A stretch of 64,000 nt of DNA from Natronobacterium texcoconense (GCF_900104065.1 NZ_FNLC01000001.1:434001-498000), one strand, 5' to 3'; positions 17,123-26,575 are shown, numbered from the stretch's first letter. Numbers and translations: made by a program. The notes: generated by a model from the sequence alone, not told the origin.

Positions 17123-17536
17123 ATGGAGACCGAGCCACGGATCGCGACGCTCGAGCGGGTGCCGGCGGAGTCGACGTTCCTGTTTCGGGTTCGAAACGGG
17201 GACGACGAGGTGCGGGAGGCGATTCTCGTTCGTGCGGGCGAGGACGTCGCCTGCTGGCTCAACTACTGCCAGCATTTCACCCACATCAAACTCGACAAAG
17301 GATCGGGCGCGGCGATGCGAAACGGGGAACTCGTCTGTGAGAACCACGGCGCGTACTTCGAGGCCGACTCCGGGATCTGTACGTACGGCCCCTGCGAGGG
17401 CGCGACGCTGCCCGAACTCGAGGTGACCGTCGACGACGGTGACGTCTACCTGACCGACGACGCCTACGAGTTCGTCGACACCGGACCGATCGAAGACGAC
17501 GGCGATCTGACCTCGACGTCGAACGTCGAGTTCTAG
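17123..17536 (+). CDS. Rieske [2Fe-2S] domain protein
   Basis: The 137-residue soluble protein has the Rieske cluster motifs CQH (NYCQHFTHIKLDKGSGAAM, about residue 52) and CENHGAYFEADSGIC (about residue 73), providing 2 Cys and 2 His ligands. No signal peptide or oxygenase domain is present, so it is probably a small cytosolic ferredoxin-like electron carrier or the regulatory part of a nitrite reductase-like system. An unusually good Shine-Dalgarno (ggagg) lies 8 nt before the ATG, in contrast to the leaderless neighbours. A divergent oxidoreductase at 15894-17018 might be a partner (inference). Confidence 0.88.
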   Translation: METEPRIATLERVPAESTFLFRVRNGDDEVREAILVRAGEDVACWLNYCQHFTHIKLDKGSGAAMRNGELVCENHGAYFEADSGICTYGPCEGATLPELEVTVDDGDVYLTDDAYEFVDTGPIEDDGDLTSTSNVEF

Positions 17537-17581
17537 TCGGCACGCTCGAGCGCGAACTGTTTCGCGATTGCCAGGACCACC

Positions 17582-17588
17582 AATATAC
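17582..17588 (+). promoter_or_regulatory. TATA box for the phosphoesterase gene
   Basis: The sequence aatatac is centred about 29 nt before the ATG at 17614. Confidence 0.5.
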
Positions 17589-17613
17589 GTGTCGGCGTCG
17601 GACGTGTGACACT

Positions 17614-18945
17614 ATGGCTGACGATGCCGACGGCCGGGTCTACTACGTCATCAGCGACCTCCACATCGGCGGCGACGAGCAACTGGCAGCGGTCGATTTC
17701 CTCGAGGAGTTGATCGCGTTTCTCGAGCGACTGGAGACGACTGACGAAGACGTAGAGTTACTCGTCAACGGCGACGCGTTCGGGCTGTGGGAGTTTACGG
17801 AAGTCGACGGCCTGGCGAAGTTCGACGTCCTGACCGAGCGCTATCCCGAGTTGTTCGAGCAGTTGCGTGCGACCGGTGAGTCGGTTCCGATCACGATGTT
17901 GCCCGGCAATCACGATCACGAACTCGCTGCGTACGACGAGTACGTCGACCGTCTCGCCGAGTACAACGTCGACCTCGTCCAGGCCGAGTCGATCACCCGT
18001 CCGGTCGGCGACCGGGAGATACACTTCGAACACGGCCACCAGCAGGATCCGAACAACCGATTCGAGGACTTCGGCAACCAGCGCGAGACGCCACTCGGTT
18101 ACTACTACAACACGCTCGTAACGAGTCGAGCAGGTCGGCTCTCCGAACGAGGGCGGTACAACTGGTTGAAAGACGTCCAGGCAGTCACGCCGACGGAGCG
18201 AGTCCCACGCTGGCTCCTCTCGAAGTACTTCTATCGTGAGATGAATCCGCTCTTGCGGTACGCCGTACTCCCGTTTCTGCTGCTGTTCAACGTCAGTGTC
18301 GTCCTCGCAGTGCTGGCGGGGCTGGACGTCGCCGGTATCTGGACGATGCCAGTCGAGACGACGGATGCGGTTCTCGATCAGTTGGGTCTCGTGGGTGAGG
18401 CGGTTCACTTCCTGCTGGTCGCTAACGCGGCGATCGCTGGTATCCTTCTCCTTACGGGCATTCCCGTCTACTTCCTGCTGCGGGATTTCGGGCAGACCGT
18501 CGACCGATTCGGTGTCCTCGAGACCGACCTCACAGTCGATCCGGACGAACCCTACGAGGAGGCTGCTCGAGCGGTGTTCGACGATCGGCCGGAGACGGCG
18601 ATTTTCTGTTACGGCCATACCCACCGACCGAAGGTGATCGAGGTCGACGGACGGTTGCTCGTCAATACCGGGACGTGGCTGAAACGCCTTCACCGTCGGA
18701 ACGTCGTCACGGGAGTGCTCCCACCGGTATTTTACCCGTCGTATCAGCTGTGTGTCGTCAGAATTAGCGCCGAGACGGACGGGGTGGCAGTCGAGTACGA
18801 GGAGATCGAAAAGTCAGATCCAAGCAGGATGGAAATCAGTCGTACCGAACGGCTGCTCACGCTGGGCCGGGAACCCGTTTCGAGTCTCCCCGATCGCTCG
18901 GTCGTCCCCGACACGGTGTCGGACCCGCCGGCCGACGAGAACTGA
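17614..18945 (+). CDS. Membrane-anchored calcineurin-like metallophosphoesterase
   Basis: The 443-residue protein has metal-binding motifs in order: DLHIGG (about 12), NGDAFGLWE (about 51), GNHDHE (about 97) and HGHQQ (about 145). Two hydrophobic transmembrane-like segments follow, near 213-243 and 262-291. Only after them comes the last metal motif GHTHRP (about residue 334). The membrane hairpin is thus inserted inside the phosphoesterase fold. The active site probably faces the cytoplasm; the substrate is unknown. It converges with the small regulator at 18997. Confidence 0.88.
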   Translation: MADDADGRVYYVISDLHIGGDEQLAAVDFLEELIAFLERLETTDEDVELLVNGDAFGLWEFTEVDGLAKFDVLTERYPELFEQLRATGESVPITMLPGNHDHELAAYDEYVDRLAEYNVDLVQAESITRPVGDREIHFEHGHQQDPNNRFEDFGNQRETPLGYYYNTLVTSRAGRLSERGRYNWLKDVQAVTPTERVPRWLLSKYFYREMNPLLRYAVLPFLLLFNVSVVLAVLAGLDVAGIWTMPVETTDAVLDQLGLVGEAVHFLLVANAAIAGILLLTGIPVYFLLRDFGQTVDRFGVLETDLTVDPDEPYEEAARAVFDDRPETAIFCYGHTHRPKVIEVDGRLLVNTGTWLKRLHRRNVVTGVLPPVFYPSYQLCVVRISAETDGVAVEYEEIEKSDPSRMEISRTERLLTLGREPVSSLPDRSVVPDTVSDPPADEN

Positions 18946-18996
18946 TCGTACTCGAGAGCGACACGTATCGTCGCGGAGTTCGAACGAATCCCGGTG

Positions 18997-19365
18997 TTAC
19001 TGAATTTGAACGGGTGAAACGAGGTCTCGTTCCTGATCGTACTCGACCAGTCCCGTCCCGACGAGTCGCGGCAGGTGATCGTGATACAGCGAGATGTAGA
19101 CGTCGGCGACGTGTTCGGCCGACAGCTCCTGAACCGAGTCACCGGTTTCCCGGACGGCGACCTCTTCGGCCGCGTCGGGAAGCGTGATCGACTCGCCGTA
19201 ACACCGCATCACGTTCAGGAACAGCCGTCGTCGTTCGCTCGCGAGCACGTCGAACGCCTGGTCGACCGTCTCGGTCGGGACGTCGCGCTCGTGGTCCTCG
19301 AGCCACTCGAGAACTGCGAGCACGAATTCCGAACGGTCGAACTCGGAGTTAGACGTAGCAGTCAT
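18997..19365 (-). CDS. Small haloarchaeal regulator, DUF7344-like winged helix
   Basis: The 122-residue protein carries a DUF7344-type segment: QAFDVLASERRRLFLNVMRC (about 43-62), LPDAAEEVAVRETGDSVQEL, and VYISLYHDHLPRLVGTGLVE. This matches the two repeats of the larger regulator at 3179-4432. Such proteins are predicted transcription factors with one winged helix. No partner gene indicates a target. Confidence 0.75.
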   Translation of the reverse strand: MTATSNSEFDRSEFVLAVLEWLEDHERDVPTETVDQAFDVLASERRRLFLNVMRCYGESITLPDAAEEVAVRETGDSVQELSAEHVADVYISLYHDHLPRLVGTGLVEYDQERDLVSPVQIQ

Positions 19366-19576
19366 TCGTATCGATGGCCTCCTTCTCCCCGATGCGATGT
19401 AACGGACGCCGCTGAGAGTGGAATCGGCGGGACGGCCGGTCTCGCACGACTCGAGGAGGTCGCGTTCGTACCGGGTTCATGCCTGCCGGCTAAATAGGCG
19501 TGTCGGAACTGATCCACGTTATCTGCGTCCGTGACGGTCCCGACGAACTGACGGTTTTCGAATCGGATACGACGGG

Positions 19577-19867
19577 CTATTCGATCGTAAACGTCGGCTC
19601 GGTCACCGACTCGCTCTTGCAGGAGGGGCATCGCGACGGGAGGTTCACCAGGTCGTCGAAGTCGTCGAACCCGCAGTCGCGACAGGTCGGCGGCGCGACG
19701 AGCAACTGTTCGTCCGTGCCGTCGACGGATCGGGAGACGTGTTCGACGTGGCCGACGACCGCGTGGGGCGTCAGATCTAGCTGGTTCGCGAGTTCGCTCG
19801 GCGTCGCTGGCTCGGCGCGTAACGCGTCGGCGAGTCGCTGTCGGGTCGTTCGATCGGCCTCGCGCAT
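19577..19867 (-). CDS. HTH plus zinc-ribbon transcriptional regulator
   Basis: The 96-residue protein has an ArsR-like HTH (RLADALRAEPATPSELANQL ... HAVVGHVEHVSRSV). A C-terminal zinc ribbon follows, with CRDCG (about 64) and CPSCKS (about 82). This two-module layout is a known archaeal regulator type. The region 19868-20023 separates it from the divergent nucleotidyltransferase, which could share regulation. Confidence 0.8.
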   Translation of the reverse strand: MREADRTTRQRLADALRAEPATPSELANQLDLTPHAVVGHVEHVSRSVDGTDEQLLVAPPTCRDCGFDDFDDLVNLPSRCPSCKSESVTEPTFTIE

Positions 19868-20023
19868 GCTGGCCGGTCGGTACGGCGTTCGGTCGTTTAT
19901 ATCATCGGATGCAAGACGAGTTCCGTTCGCCCGCTTCCAATATCGGCGAACTGGAAATGGTACATTTCTGACAACACCGGTGAAAGGGTAAGTGACTTAC
20001 ATCCGTCCGTCGAATCCGAGGGC

Positions 20024-20998
20024 ATGAAAGCCGTCGTTCTCGCGGGCGGATACGCGACCCGCATGTGGCCGATCACGAAACATCGGCCAAAGATGTTCCT
20101 CCCGATCGGCGACTCGACGGTCGTCGATCGCATCTTCGCGGAACTCGAGGCAGACGATCGGGTCGACGACGTCTACGTCAGCACCAACGAGCGGTTCGCG
20201 GCCGACTTCGAGGCTCACCTCGCGGAAAGCGAGTTCGAGAAACCACAGCTCTCGGTCGAGGAGACGACTGAGGAAGACGACAAGTTCGGCGTCGTTGGTG
20301 CGCTCGCCCAGTTGATCGACCGCGAGGGAATCGACGACGACCTGCTGGTCATCGCCGGCGACAACCTGATCAGTTTCGACGTCGCCGACTTTCTCGATTA
20401 CTTCCAGCAACAGGACGCCCCGACGCTCGCCGCCTACGACGTCGGCTCCCGGGACAAAGCCAAATCCTACGGCCTGGTCGAACTCGAAGATGACCGCGTC
20501 GTCGACTTTCAGGAGAAACCCGACGATCCCAAGAGTACGCTCGTCTCGATCGCCTGCTACGCGTTCCCCGAAGACGCCCTCTCCTTGCTGCCGACCTACC
20601 TCGAGGAGGGGAACAACCCCGACGAACCAGGCTGGTTCGTCCAGTGGCTCCAGAACCGCGAGCCGACGTACGCCTACACGTTCGAGGGTGCGTGGTTCGA
20701 CATCGGAACGCCGGAGAGCTACCTCGACGCCGTCGCCTGGCACCTCGCCGGCGACTCGCTGGTTGCGGAATCAGCGACCCTCGAAAACGCGACGATCGGC
20801 GACAACGTCCACGTGATGGACGACGTCACGCTCGAGGACACGCACCTCGAGCACGCGGTGGTGTTCCCGGACGCGACGGTCCAGAACGGCGACATTCGCC
20901 GGTCGATCATCGACCAGGGGACCCACCTCGAGAACCTGGATCTCGCGGGCGCGTTGATCGGTGCGCACACGACGATCCGGAACGGCCCGTCGGAGTAA
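20024..20998 (+). CDS. Sugar-phosphate nucleotidyltransferase (NDP-sugar pyrophosphorylase)
   Basis: The 324-residue enzyme has an N-terminal NTP-transferase signature (KAVVLAGGYATRMWPITKHR with PKMFLPIGDS) and a nucleotide/metal site in LLVIAGDNLISF (about 108). The FDIGTPESYLDAV motif lies near 226. Left-handed beta-helix hexapeptides start near 250 (ATIGDNVHVMDDV, AVVFPDATVQNG). It joins a sugar-1-phosphate to an NTP, for polysaccharide or protein N-glycosylation. A TATA-like gacttaca is centred about 27 nt before the ATG. Sugar and nucleotide specificity cannot be read by eye. Confidence 0.88.
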   Translation: MKAVVLAGGYATRMWPITKHRPKMFLPIGDSTVVDRIFAELEADDRVDDVYVSTNERFAADFEAHLAESEFEKPQLSVEETTEEDDKFGVVGALAQLIDREGIDDDLLVIAGDNLISFDVADFLDYFQQQDAPTLAAYDVGSRDKAKSYGLVELEDDRVVDFQEKPDDPKSTLVSIACYAFPEDALSLLPTYLEEGNNPDEPGWFVQWLQNREPTYAYTFEGAWFDIGTPESYLDAVAWHLAGDSLVAESATLENATIGDNVHVMDDVTLEDTHLEHAVVFPDATVQNGDIRRSIIDQGTHLENLDLAGALIGAHTTIRNGPSE

Positions 20999-21034
20999 CC
21001 CGCCCGCTCTATCCGAACCGGAATTCGGCGGTAA

Positions 21035-21044
21035 ACATTTAATC
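21035..21044 (+). promoter_or_regulatory. TATA box for the nfeD-like gene
   Basis: The sequence acatttaatc is centred about 28 nt before the ATG at 21068. Confidence 0.5.
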
Positions 21045-21067
21045 GGGCTGAGCCCTTAGCCATAGAT

Positions 21068-21703
21068 ATGCTCGAGGTCCTCTTGGGGAACGTGCCGCTC
21101 TTGCTCCTGTCGGTGGGGCTCGTACTGATGGCGCTGGAAGCCCTCTCGCCCGGTGCCCACCTCATCGTCATCGGCGTCGCGCTCGTCGGCGCAGGGCTGC
21201 TCGGCGTACTCTTCCCACCCCTGGCCGACGTACTCATCCTATCGATGCTGACGCTGGGGATCGGACTCGCTGCAGCGTACGTCTACAACGAGTTCGACTT
21301 CTACGGCGGCAAAGGGACGGCACAGACTTCCGATTCGGGATCGCTTGCCGGTGTGACCGGCTACGCCACCAAGGAGATCACGACTCGCGACGGCGAAGTG
21401 AAACTCGACGAAGGCGGCTTTGCACCGTACTACAGCGCGCGGACGACCAGCGGAACGATCGAAGAAGGCGAGGAAATCATCGTCCTCGACCCCGGCGGCG
21501 GAAACGTCCTCACGGTCGAATCGATGGGCGCTATCGGGGAGGACGAAATCGACCGGGCGCTGGCCCGGGCACAGGAACAGTCCCAGGAGGCCGAGACGGA
21601 GCCAGAAGGACTCGAGTCCGACGAATCCACGAATCCGAGTGACAGTCGCTCCGCGAGCGGAACCGATACCGATCCGGAAGTCGAGACCGAATCGGAAACG
21701 TAA
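21068..21703 (+). CDS. NfeD-like membrane protein
   Basis: The 211-residue protein has three N-terminal hydrophobic segments: VPLLLLSVGLVLMALEAL, GAHLIVIGVALVGAGLLGVL, and ADVLILSMLTLGIGLAAAY. An OB-fold-like domain follows (SLAGVTGYATKEITTRDGEV ... GEEIIVLDPGGGNVLTVESM), then an acidic tail. This is the short NfeD form, which partners with stomatin/SPFH proteins. The stomatin gene follows 110 bp downstream on the same strand. The pair probably organises membrane microdomains. Confidence 0.88.
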   Translation: MLEVLLGNVPLLLLSVGLVLMALEALSPGAHLIVIGVALVGAGLLGVLFPPLADVLILSMLTLGIGLAAAYVYNEFDFYGGKGTAQTSDSGSLAGVTGYATKEITTRDGEVKLDEGGFAPYYSARTTSGTIEEGEEIIVLDPGGGNVLTVESMGAIGEDEIDRALARAQEQSQEAETEPEGLESDESTNPSDSRSASGTDTDPEVETESET

Positions 21704-21812
21704 CCCGGCCCGTTCTCGTCGATCGACGACTACGTCGAACATAGTAACAGTCCGCCGGACATGTCGATCAGACAAGGGAACGTTTTTCACTTCACCGCCA
21801 TAAAGACAGGAT

Positions 21813-22964
21813 ATGGTCGTAGAACTGTTCCCCATGCAAACCGGCGGTGCACTGCTGTTCGTCGGAGCCCTCGTCCTCGTCGTCGTACTCGCCGCGCTAC
21901 TCAGCGCGATCGAGATCGTCGACGCGTACGAGAAACGAGCCCTGACCGTCTTCGGAGAGTACCGTAAACTCCTCGAGCCGGGTATCAACTTCGTCCCGCC
22001 GTTCGTGTCGAACACCTACCGGTTCGACATGCGAACGCAGACGCTGGACGTCCCCCGGCAGGAAGCGATCACGCGCGACAACTCGCCCGTGACCGCAGAC
22101 GCGGTCGTCTACATCAAGGTGATGGACGCGAAGAAGGCGTTCCTCGAGGTCGACGACTACAAGAAGGCCGTCTCGAACCTCGCCCAGACCACCCTGCGTG
22201 CCGTGCTGGGTGACATGGAACTGGACGACACGCTGAACAAACGCCAGGAGATCAACGCGAAGATCCGCAAGGAACTCGACGAACCCACCGACGAGTGGGG
22301 GATCCGCGTCGAGAGCGTCGAGGTCCGTGAGGTCAACCCATCGAAGGACGTCCAGCGCGCGATGGAGCAACAGACCTCCGCCGAGCGGAAGCGTCGTGCC
22401 ATGATTCTCGAGGCACAGGGTGAACGCCGCAGTGCCGTCGAGAAGGCAGAAGGTGACAAGCAGAGTGAGATCATCCGTGCACAGGGTGAAAAGCAGAGCC
22501 AGATCCTCGAAGCACAGGGTGACGCGATTTCGACCGTCCTGCGCGCAAAATCCGCCGAGTCGATGGGTGAACGCGCCGTCATCGACAAAGGCATGGACGC
22601 CCTCGAGAATATCGGCCAGAGCGAGTCGACGACGTTCGTCATGCCCCAGGAGCTGACGTCGATGGTCGGTCGCTACGGCAAACACCTCTCGGGCAGCGAC
22701 GTCAAGGAAGACGGCGAGCAACTCGAGAGCCTCGACTTCGACGAGGAGACCCGCGAACTGATCGGCCTGGACGACATCGCCGAAATCATCGGCGAGATCG
22801 ACCAGGAAGCCGAGATGGACGTCGAAGCGATGGAACAGGAGGCCCAGGCGATCAAGGAAGGCCAGGATCCGTCGAACATCTCCGACCCCGAAGAAGTCAT
22901 CGAGGAGATGGATCAGGACTTCCAGGAAGCCGAGCCAGCAGCCGAAGAGACGCAAAACGACTGA
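21813..22964 (+). CDS. Stomatin/SPFH-domain membrane protein
   Basis: The 383-residue protein has one N-terminal transmembrane segment (GALLFVGALVLVVVLAALLS). A prohibitin/SPFH domain follows (EYRKLLEPGINFVPPFVSNT, TADAVVYIKVMDAKKAFLEV, TTLRAVLGDMELDD). Next is a coiled-coil region with repeated AQGE units (ILEAQGERRS, EIIRAQGEKQ, QILEAQGDAI; about 195-240), and last a very acidic C-terminus. It probably forms oligomeric membrane assemblies with the NfeD-like protein encoded just upstream. Confidence 0.93.
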   Translation: MVVELFPMQTGGALLFVGALVLVVVLAALLSAIEIVDAYEKRALTVFGEYRKLLEPGINFVPPFVSNTYRFDMRTQTLDVPRQEAITRDNSPVTADAVVYIKVMDAKKAFLEVDDYKKAVSNLAQTTLRAVLGDMELDDTLNKRQEINAKIRKELDEPTDEWGIRVESVEVREVNPSKDVQRAMEQQTSAERKRRAMILEAQGERRSAVEKAEGDKQSEIIRAQGEKQSQILEAQGDAISTVLRAKSAESMGERAVIDKGMDALENIGQSESTTFVMPQELTSMVGRYGKHLSGSDVKEDGEQLESLDFDEETRELIGLDDIAEIIGEIDQEAEMDVEAMEQEAQAIKEGQDPSNISDPEEVIEEMDQDFQEAEPAAEETQND

Positions 22965-23142
22965 TCGACGGCCCGATCGTCGAACCGTCCACAACCGACC
23001 GTTTTCCGTATTTCACCCTCGAGAGCGCCCGGAGTGAGATCCACGGCAAAGACAGGTCGAAAACCACGACTTTCACGGTTCAGTGACGGAAGTCGAGCGA
23101 AACCTGTTTTACGTCGGATCCCCTTTCGGGTTGTAGACGGAC

Positions 23143-23766
23143 ATGACATCGCCTGACGGGGTCGACGACGACAAACGTGCGACCCTGCGCCGCTTCGCCG
23201 CCCTCGGTGCCGCTGCTCCAGTCGCCGGCCTCTCCGAGAAAGCGTCCGCGACGGAGGAGACGGGAGACAGCGACGCGCGGGACGCGATCGCTGGCTACCT
23301 CTCGACGACGCCCGGCGCACACTTCTCGAAGATCCGCGACGATCTCCAGCTCGGGACCGGCGAGACCCAACACCACCTGCGACGTCTCGAGGAAAGCGGT
23401 GCGATCGAACGCTACAGCGACGGCGATTACAAGCGATTCGTCCCGGCCGGCCGATTCGACGAGTTCGAGAAACGGGCGCTGGGCTATCTGCGCCGGGAGA
23501 CCGCACGCGGGATGTTGATCGAACTCCTGGCCACACCAGAGGCGACCGCCGGCGACCTCGCGGACGGACTGGACGTCTCGCCGCCGACGGTCAGCAAGTA
23601 TGCAGGCGAACTCGAGGACGCAGGGCTGCTCTCCCGGGAGGATGGCTACGCGGTCGAACGGCCCGAGACCGTCCTGTTACTTGTCGTCCGGTACGCCGAT
23701 TCCTTCGGCGAAGGTGCGACTCGTCTCGCGGGCAACGCCGCCCAGTTGCTCGAGTACGAAGGGTAG
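23143..23766 (+). CDS. Double winged-helix transcriptional regulator
   Basis: The 207-residue protein has two wHTH modules. The first is near 47-110 (HFSKIRDDLQLGTGETQHHL), the second near 120-175 (MLIELLATPEATAGDLADGL, VSPPTVSKYAGELEDAGLLS). Residues 15-35 (LRRFAALGAAAPVAGLSEKA) look like a weak Tat-like or membrane stretch, which would be odd for a DNA-binding protein; a misplaced start or a membrane anchor are both possible. Haloarchaea have many such double-wHTH regulators. Confidence 0.75.
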   Translation: MTSPDGVDDDKRATLRRFAALGAAAPVAGLSEKASATEETGDSDARDAIAGYLSTTPGAHFSKIRDDLQLGTGETQHHLRRLEESGAIERYSDGDYKRFVPAGRFDEFEKRALGYLRRETARGMLIELLATPEATAGDLADGLDVSPPTVSKYAGELEDAGLLSREDGYAVERPETVLLLVVRYADSFGEGATRLAGNAAQLLEYEG

Positions 23767-23850
23767 TGGCGGTCAAAGCCTGAACTGATTGAGCGAATCC
23801 AGCAGTGTCGGTCGATTCTCCCCATCAGTCGACGCTTGGTACGGGACTAG

Positions 23851-24498
23851 TTACGCGACAATTTCGAGTAACTCAGTGAGTGACTCGAGTTCGTACGTCG
23901 CGTCGGCGGGACGGTCGAGGTCCCGGTTGTGTGGTCGTCGAACGAACGCAGTCTCGAGTCCTGCGGCCGTGCCCGCGACGACGTCTTTCGGCTTGTCGCC
24001 GACGTAGAGCCCCTCGCTCGCGTCCAGTTTCGAGAGCGTCTCGTCGAGATAGTAGGTGTCGGGTTTCCGGCGACGATAGCCCTCGAGCGTCGGGTCGCGG
24101 CCACGGGCGACGTCGAACTCGAATCCGAGGTGGTCGGCGACGAACTCGACGGTCTCGTGGCGGTTGTTGCTCACCAGGCCGGTCGTCGTCCGCCTCGAGA
24201 GGTCGCCGATCACATCGACGTCGTCGTACAGGCCGCGCTCACCCGATCGAATTCGGTCGTGGGTTCCCCGCGAAGCGTAGGTCTCTTTCAACTCCCAGAA
24301 CCGGTCGGGATCGATCTCGAGTTCCTCACAGCGGTCGACGACCGTCTCGGGGCCGCCGTGTCGCAGCTCCGTTCGTTGCGTTTCGGTCGGATCGGCCCCG
24401 AGTTCGGCGAGTGCGGCGTCGGCCGCGTTAGCGTAGACGCTCGGATCGGTCCGTGGCCCCTCGAGGACGATCCCGTCCATATCGAAGAGTACGATCAT
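23851..24498 (-). CDS. HAD-superfamily hydrolase (phosphatase)
   Basis: The 215-residue protein has HAD motif I FDMDGIVLEG (residues 5-14) with the nucleophile Asp, and motif II TTGLVSNNRHETVEF near 104. A helical cap separates the motifs, and motif IV is GLYVGDKPKDVVAGTAAGLE (about 165-184). It resembles phosphoglycolate phosphatase-like members. The start overlaps the upstream gene's stop by one base (TGATG), so the two are coupled. Substrate unknown. Confidence 0.87.
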   Translation of the reverse strand: MIVLFDMDGIVLEGPRTDPSVYANAADAALAELGADPTETQRTELRHGGPETVVDRCEELEIDPDRFWELKETYASRGTHDRIRSGERGLYDDVDVIGDLSRRTTTGLVSNNRHETVEFVADHLGFEFDVARGRDPTLEGYRRRKPDTYYLDETLSKLDASEGLYVGDKPKDVVAGTAAGLETAFVRRPHNRDLDRPADATYELESLTELLEIVA

Positions 24499-25031
24499 CA
24501 GTTTCCGGGAAGGAGATCCGTGTGAACGACGGCTCGATACTGGTCGTTGGTCGCCTCGTCGACGCGCTGTAGCAGCGCGACTGCGTCAGGCATCTCTGCT
24601 GGCGTCTCGAAGGGGTCGTCCGGTTCGTCGGCGCGTTGCTTGCAGAGTTTGACGAACGCCCGGAGCGTCTCGTCGGTTCCCGGCGTCGCGTAGACGACGC
24701 CGACGTCCTCGTCGACCGTCTCGAGCCAGTTCTCGAGGACGGTTTCGGCGGCGAGACGCGTCGACCGCTTCTGCTCGACCAGATCGTCGGCGTCGATTGC
24801 GTGATCGTCCAGGACGTCGTCGAAAACCGCCTGGAGTTCGTCGGCGTTCTCCTCGAGATACGGCGCGTCCGCCTCGGCCTGGATCAGTCGGTCGAACGCC
24901 TCGAGTTCCCGGCGCCGGGCCGCGACGGGGTAGACGAAGTCGTGGGTCTCTTTTGGGAGGGTATAAGAGTGGCCCTCGACTCCCTGTTCGCCGGGGCCCG
25001 ACCGCCCAAACATCAGATCGAGTATTCCCAT
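24498..25031 (-). CDS. Conserved haloarchaeal protein of unknown function, coupled to the HAD gene
   Basis: The 177-residue soluble acidic protein begins MGILDLMFGRSGPGEQGVEG. It is mostly alpha-helical in character (RRRELEAFDRLIQAEADAPY, LAAETVLENWLETVDEDVGV), with no recognisable motif, signal peptide or membrane segment. It is translated immediately before the HAD phosphatase (1-nt overlap), which suggests a shared pathway or complex. I do not recognise a characterised family. Confidence 0.75.
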   Translation of the reverse strand: MGILDLMFGRSGPGEQGVEGHSYTLPKETHDFVYPVAARRRELEAFDRLIQAEADAPYLEENADELQAVFDDVLDDHAIDADDLVEQKRSTRLAAETVLENWLETVDEDVGVVYATPGTDETLRAFVKLCKQRADEPDDPFETPAEMPDAVALLQRVDEATNDQYRAVVHTDLLPGN

Positions 25032-25208
25032 AGCTGAAACAGACAGGCTGACTCGAATAAGTGTTCGGACGATGGGGGCATACTCGAGACGGTGACGATC
25101 GTTTTCTGGTAGTTGTTGGTCTTTTTCTGGTCTGAAAGCGAAGAATCAGGTGACTCTGTGAGGACCAATCGCATCACGCCACCGCTACTGACTGACGGAG
25201 AAGCCAAA

Positions 25209-25216
25209 ATTTATAC
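25209..25216 (+). promoter_or_regulatory. TATA box for the exported PQQ-propeller gene
   Basis: A clear atttatac is centred about 28 nt before the ATG at 25241. Confidence 0.65.
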
Positions 25217-25240
25217 AGACACTAGACAAACCCTCGACAG

Positions 25241-26575
25241 ATGCCCTCCACTGACGACGCGTGGACGTGGACGCGCCGTCGCGTACTGACCGCTTGTGGT
25301 GCTGCAGTCGCCGTCGGCGGCCTCGCGGGATACGGCCTCGGAGCCGGTGTCTTCGCCGACTCGCCCGAACCGACGTCGCTCGACGTTTCGCCGGCCGACT
25401 GGCCCGCTCCGCACCGCGATGCTGCACACACACGCGCCGTGCCCGTCGAGGCATCTCCTGGCTTCGACGTAACCGAACGATGGACGGCGTCGTTCCACGA
25501 ACCCATCGCGCTCGTCGCAGCTAACGGCGTCGTCATTGTCGTTCGCAAAGATGGCTCCGTTACCTCCCTCGCTGCCTACGACCTGCTAACCGGCGAGGAA
25601 CGCTGGCAGTATCGTACGATGGCTACGGCTCCGCAACGAAGCATCTCACCCGCTATCGGCGGAGACACCCTGTTTCACCCGTTCGACGACGTCGACGACG
25701 GCGACGGAGTCGTGACCCGGGCGCTGGCTACCGCGGACGCGAGTCACCGATGGGCGGCCGAACCGAACCACGCTCACAGTCTGGTTTCACACAACGCCGG
25801 CGTACTGATCGTCCCCGACGGCGACGAACTGGTCGCTCTCGACGCCCACACCGGCGAGGAACGCTGGCGATCGAGACTGTCCGACCACCCGCGGTCGATA
25901 GCCTCCGACGGCGATACCATCGTGACACACGCCGGAACCGACGGTCGACTTCTCGGACTGGACGCCGCGACCGGCGACCAGCGGTGGGAAGCCGACGTCT
26001 CCGACCACTTCATTGAACACGAGGATTTCAGTGATAGCATTCTGGGCCAGTTCGTCGTCGGCGACGATCGCGTTTTCGTACACACGTGGAGTGGGCTGCT
26101 TCTCGCTCTCGATCTCGATTCCGGGAGCGTCGACTGGACGGCAGAATCGACCGAACCGTTTACTCCGGAGCTGATAGCGTCGGACGGGGAAACGTACGCA
26201 CCAGCGCGACTTCGTCCGGTCGCGTTCACCGGCGACGAATTGCTGGCGGTCGACGACTACTCTCCGGACGATACCGCGTCGATTTGCACCATCGATCCGG
26301 CGTCGGGAGACGAGTTGTGGGCGTACGATACCAGCGTCGACGGATCGCTCGAACTGGCCGTCGGTAGCGAACCAGCCGCCGATACTGATCCAGCCGTCGG
26401 TGGCGATGTGGTGTACGTGCCCACGCCCGACGAATTGCGGTTGCTGGATCTCGAGACAGGTGAGGAGGAAAGTGTCGTTGACCTCGAATCGGAGATAGAG
26501 GCCGTTGCGCTTGCAGGTGGGTATTGTCTCGTGGCTACGTCCGCCGGTATCGTCGCGCTGGAACGGTCCACGTAA
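25241..26575 (+). CDS. Tat-exported PQQ-like beta-propeller protein
   Basis: The 444-residue protein starts with a twin-arginine signal (TRRRVLTACGAAVAVGGLAG), with a possible signal-peptidase site after GVFA near residue 38. Repeated propeller blades are visible: YDLLTGEERWQYRT, LDAHTGEERWRSRL, LDAATGDQRWEADV, LDLDSGSVDWTAES and IDPASGDELWAYDT. These are the tryptophan-docking repeats of PQQ-dehydrogenase-like and BamB-like proteins. No catalytic PQQ residues are obvious, so a binding or scaffold role outside the membrane is likely. A related lipoprotein is at 30872-32164. Confidence 0.85.
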   Translation: MPSTDDAWTWTRRRVLTACGAAVAVGGLAGYGLGAGVFADSPEPTSLDVSPADWPAPHRDAAHTRAVPVEASPGFDVTERWTASFHEPIALVAANGVVIVVRKDGSVTSLAAYDLLTGEERWQYRTMATAPQRSISPAIGGDTLFHPFDDVDDGDGVVTRALATADASHRWAAEPNHAHSLVSHNAGVLIVPDGDELVALDAHTGEERWRSRLSDHPRSIASDGDTIVTHAGTDGRLLGLDAATGDQRWEADVSDHFIEHEDFSDSILGQFVVGDDRVFVHTWSGLLLALDLDSGSVDWTAESTEPFTPELIASDGETYAPARLRPVAFTGDELLAVDDYSPDDTASICTIDPASGDELWAYDTSVDGSLELAVGSEPAADTDPAVGGDVVYVPTPDELRLLDLETGEEESVVDLESEIEAVALAGGYCLVATSAGIVALERST

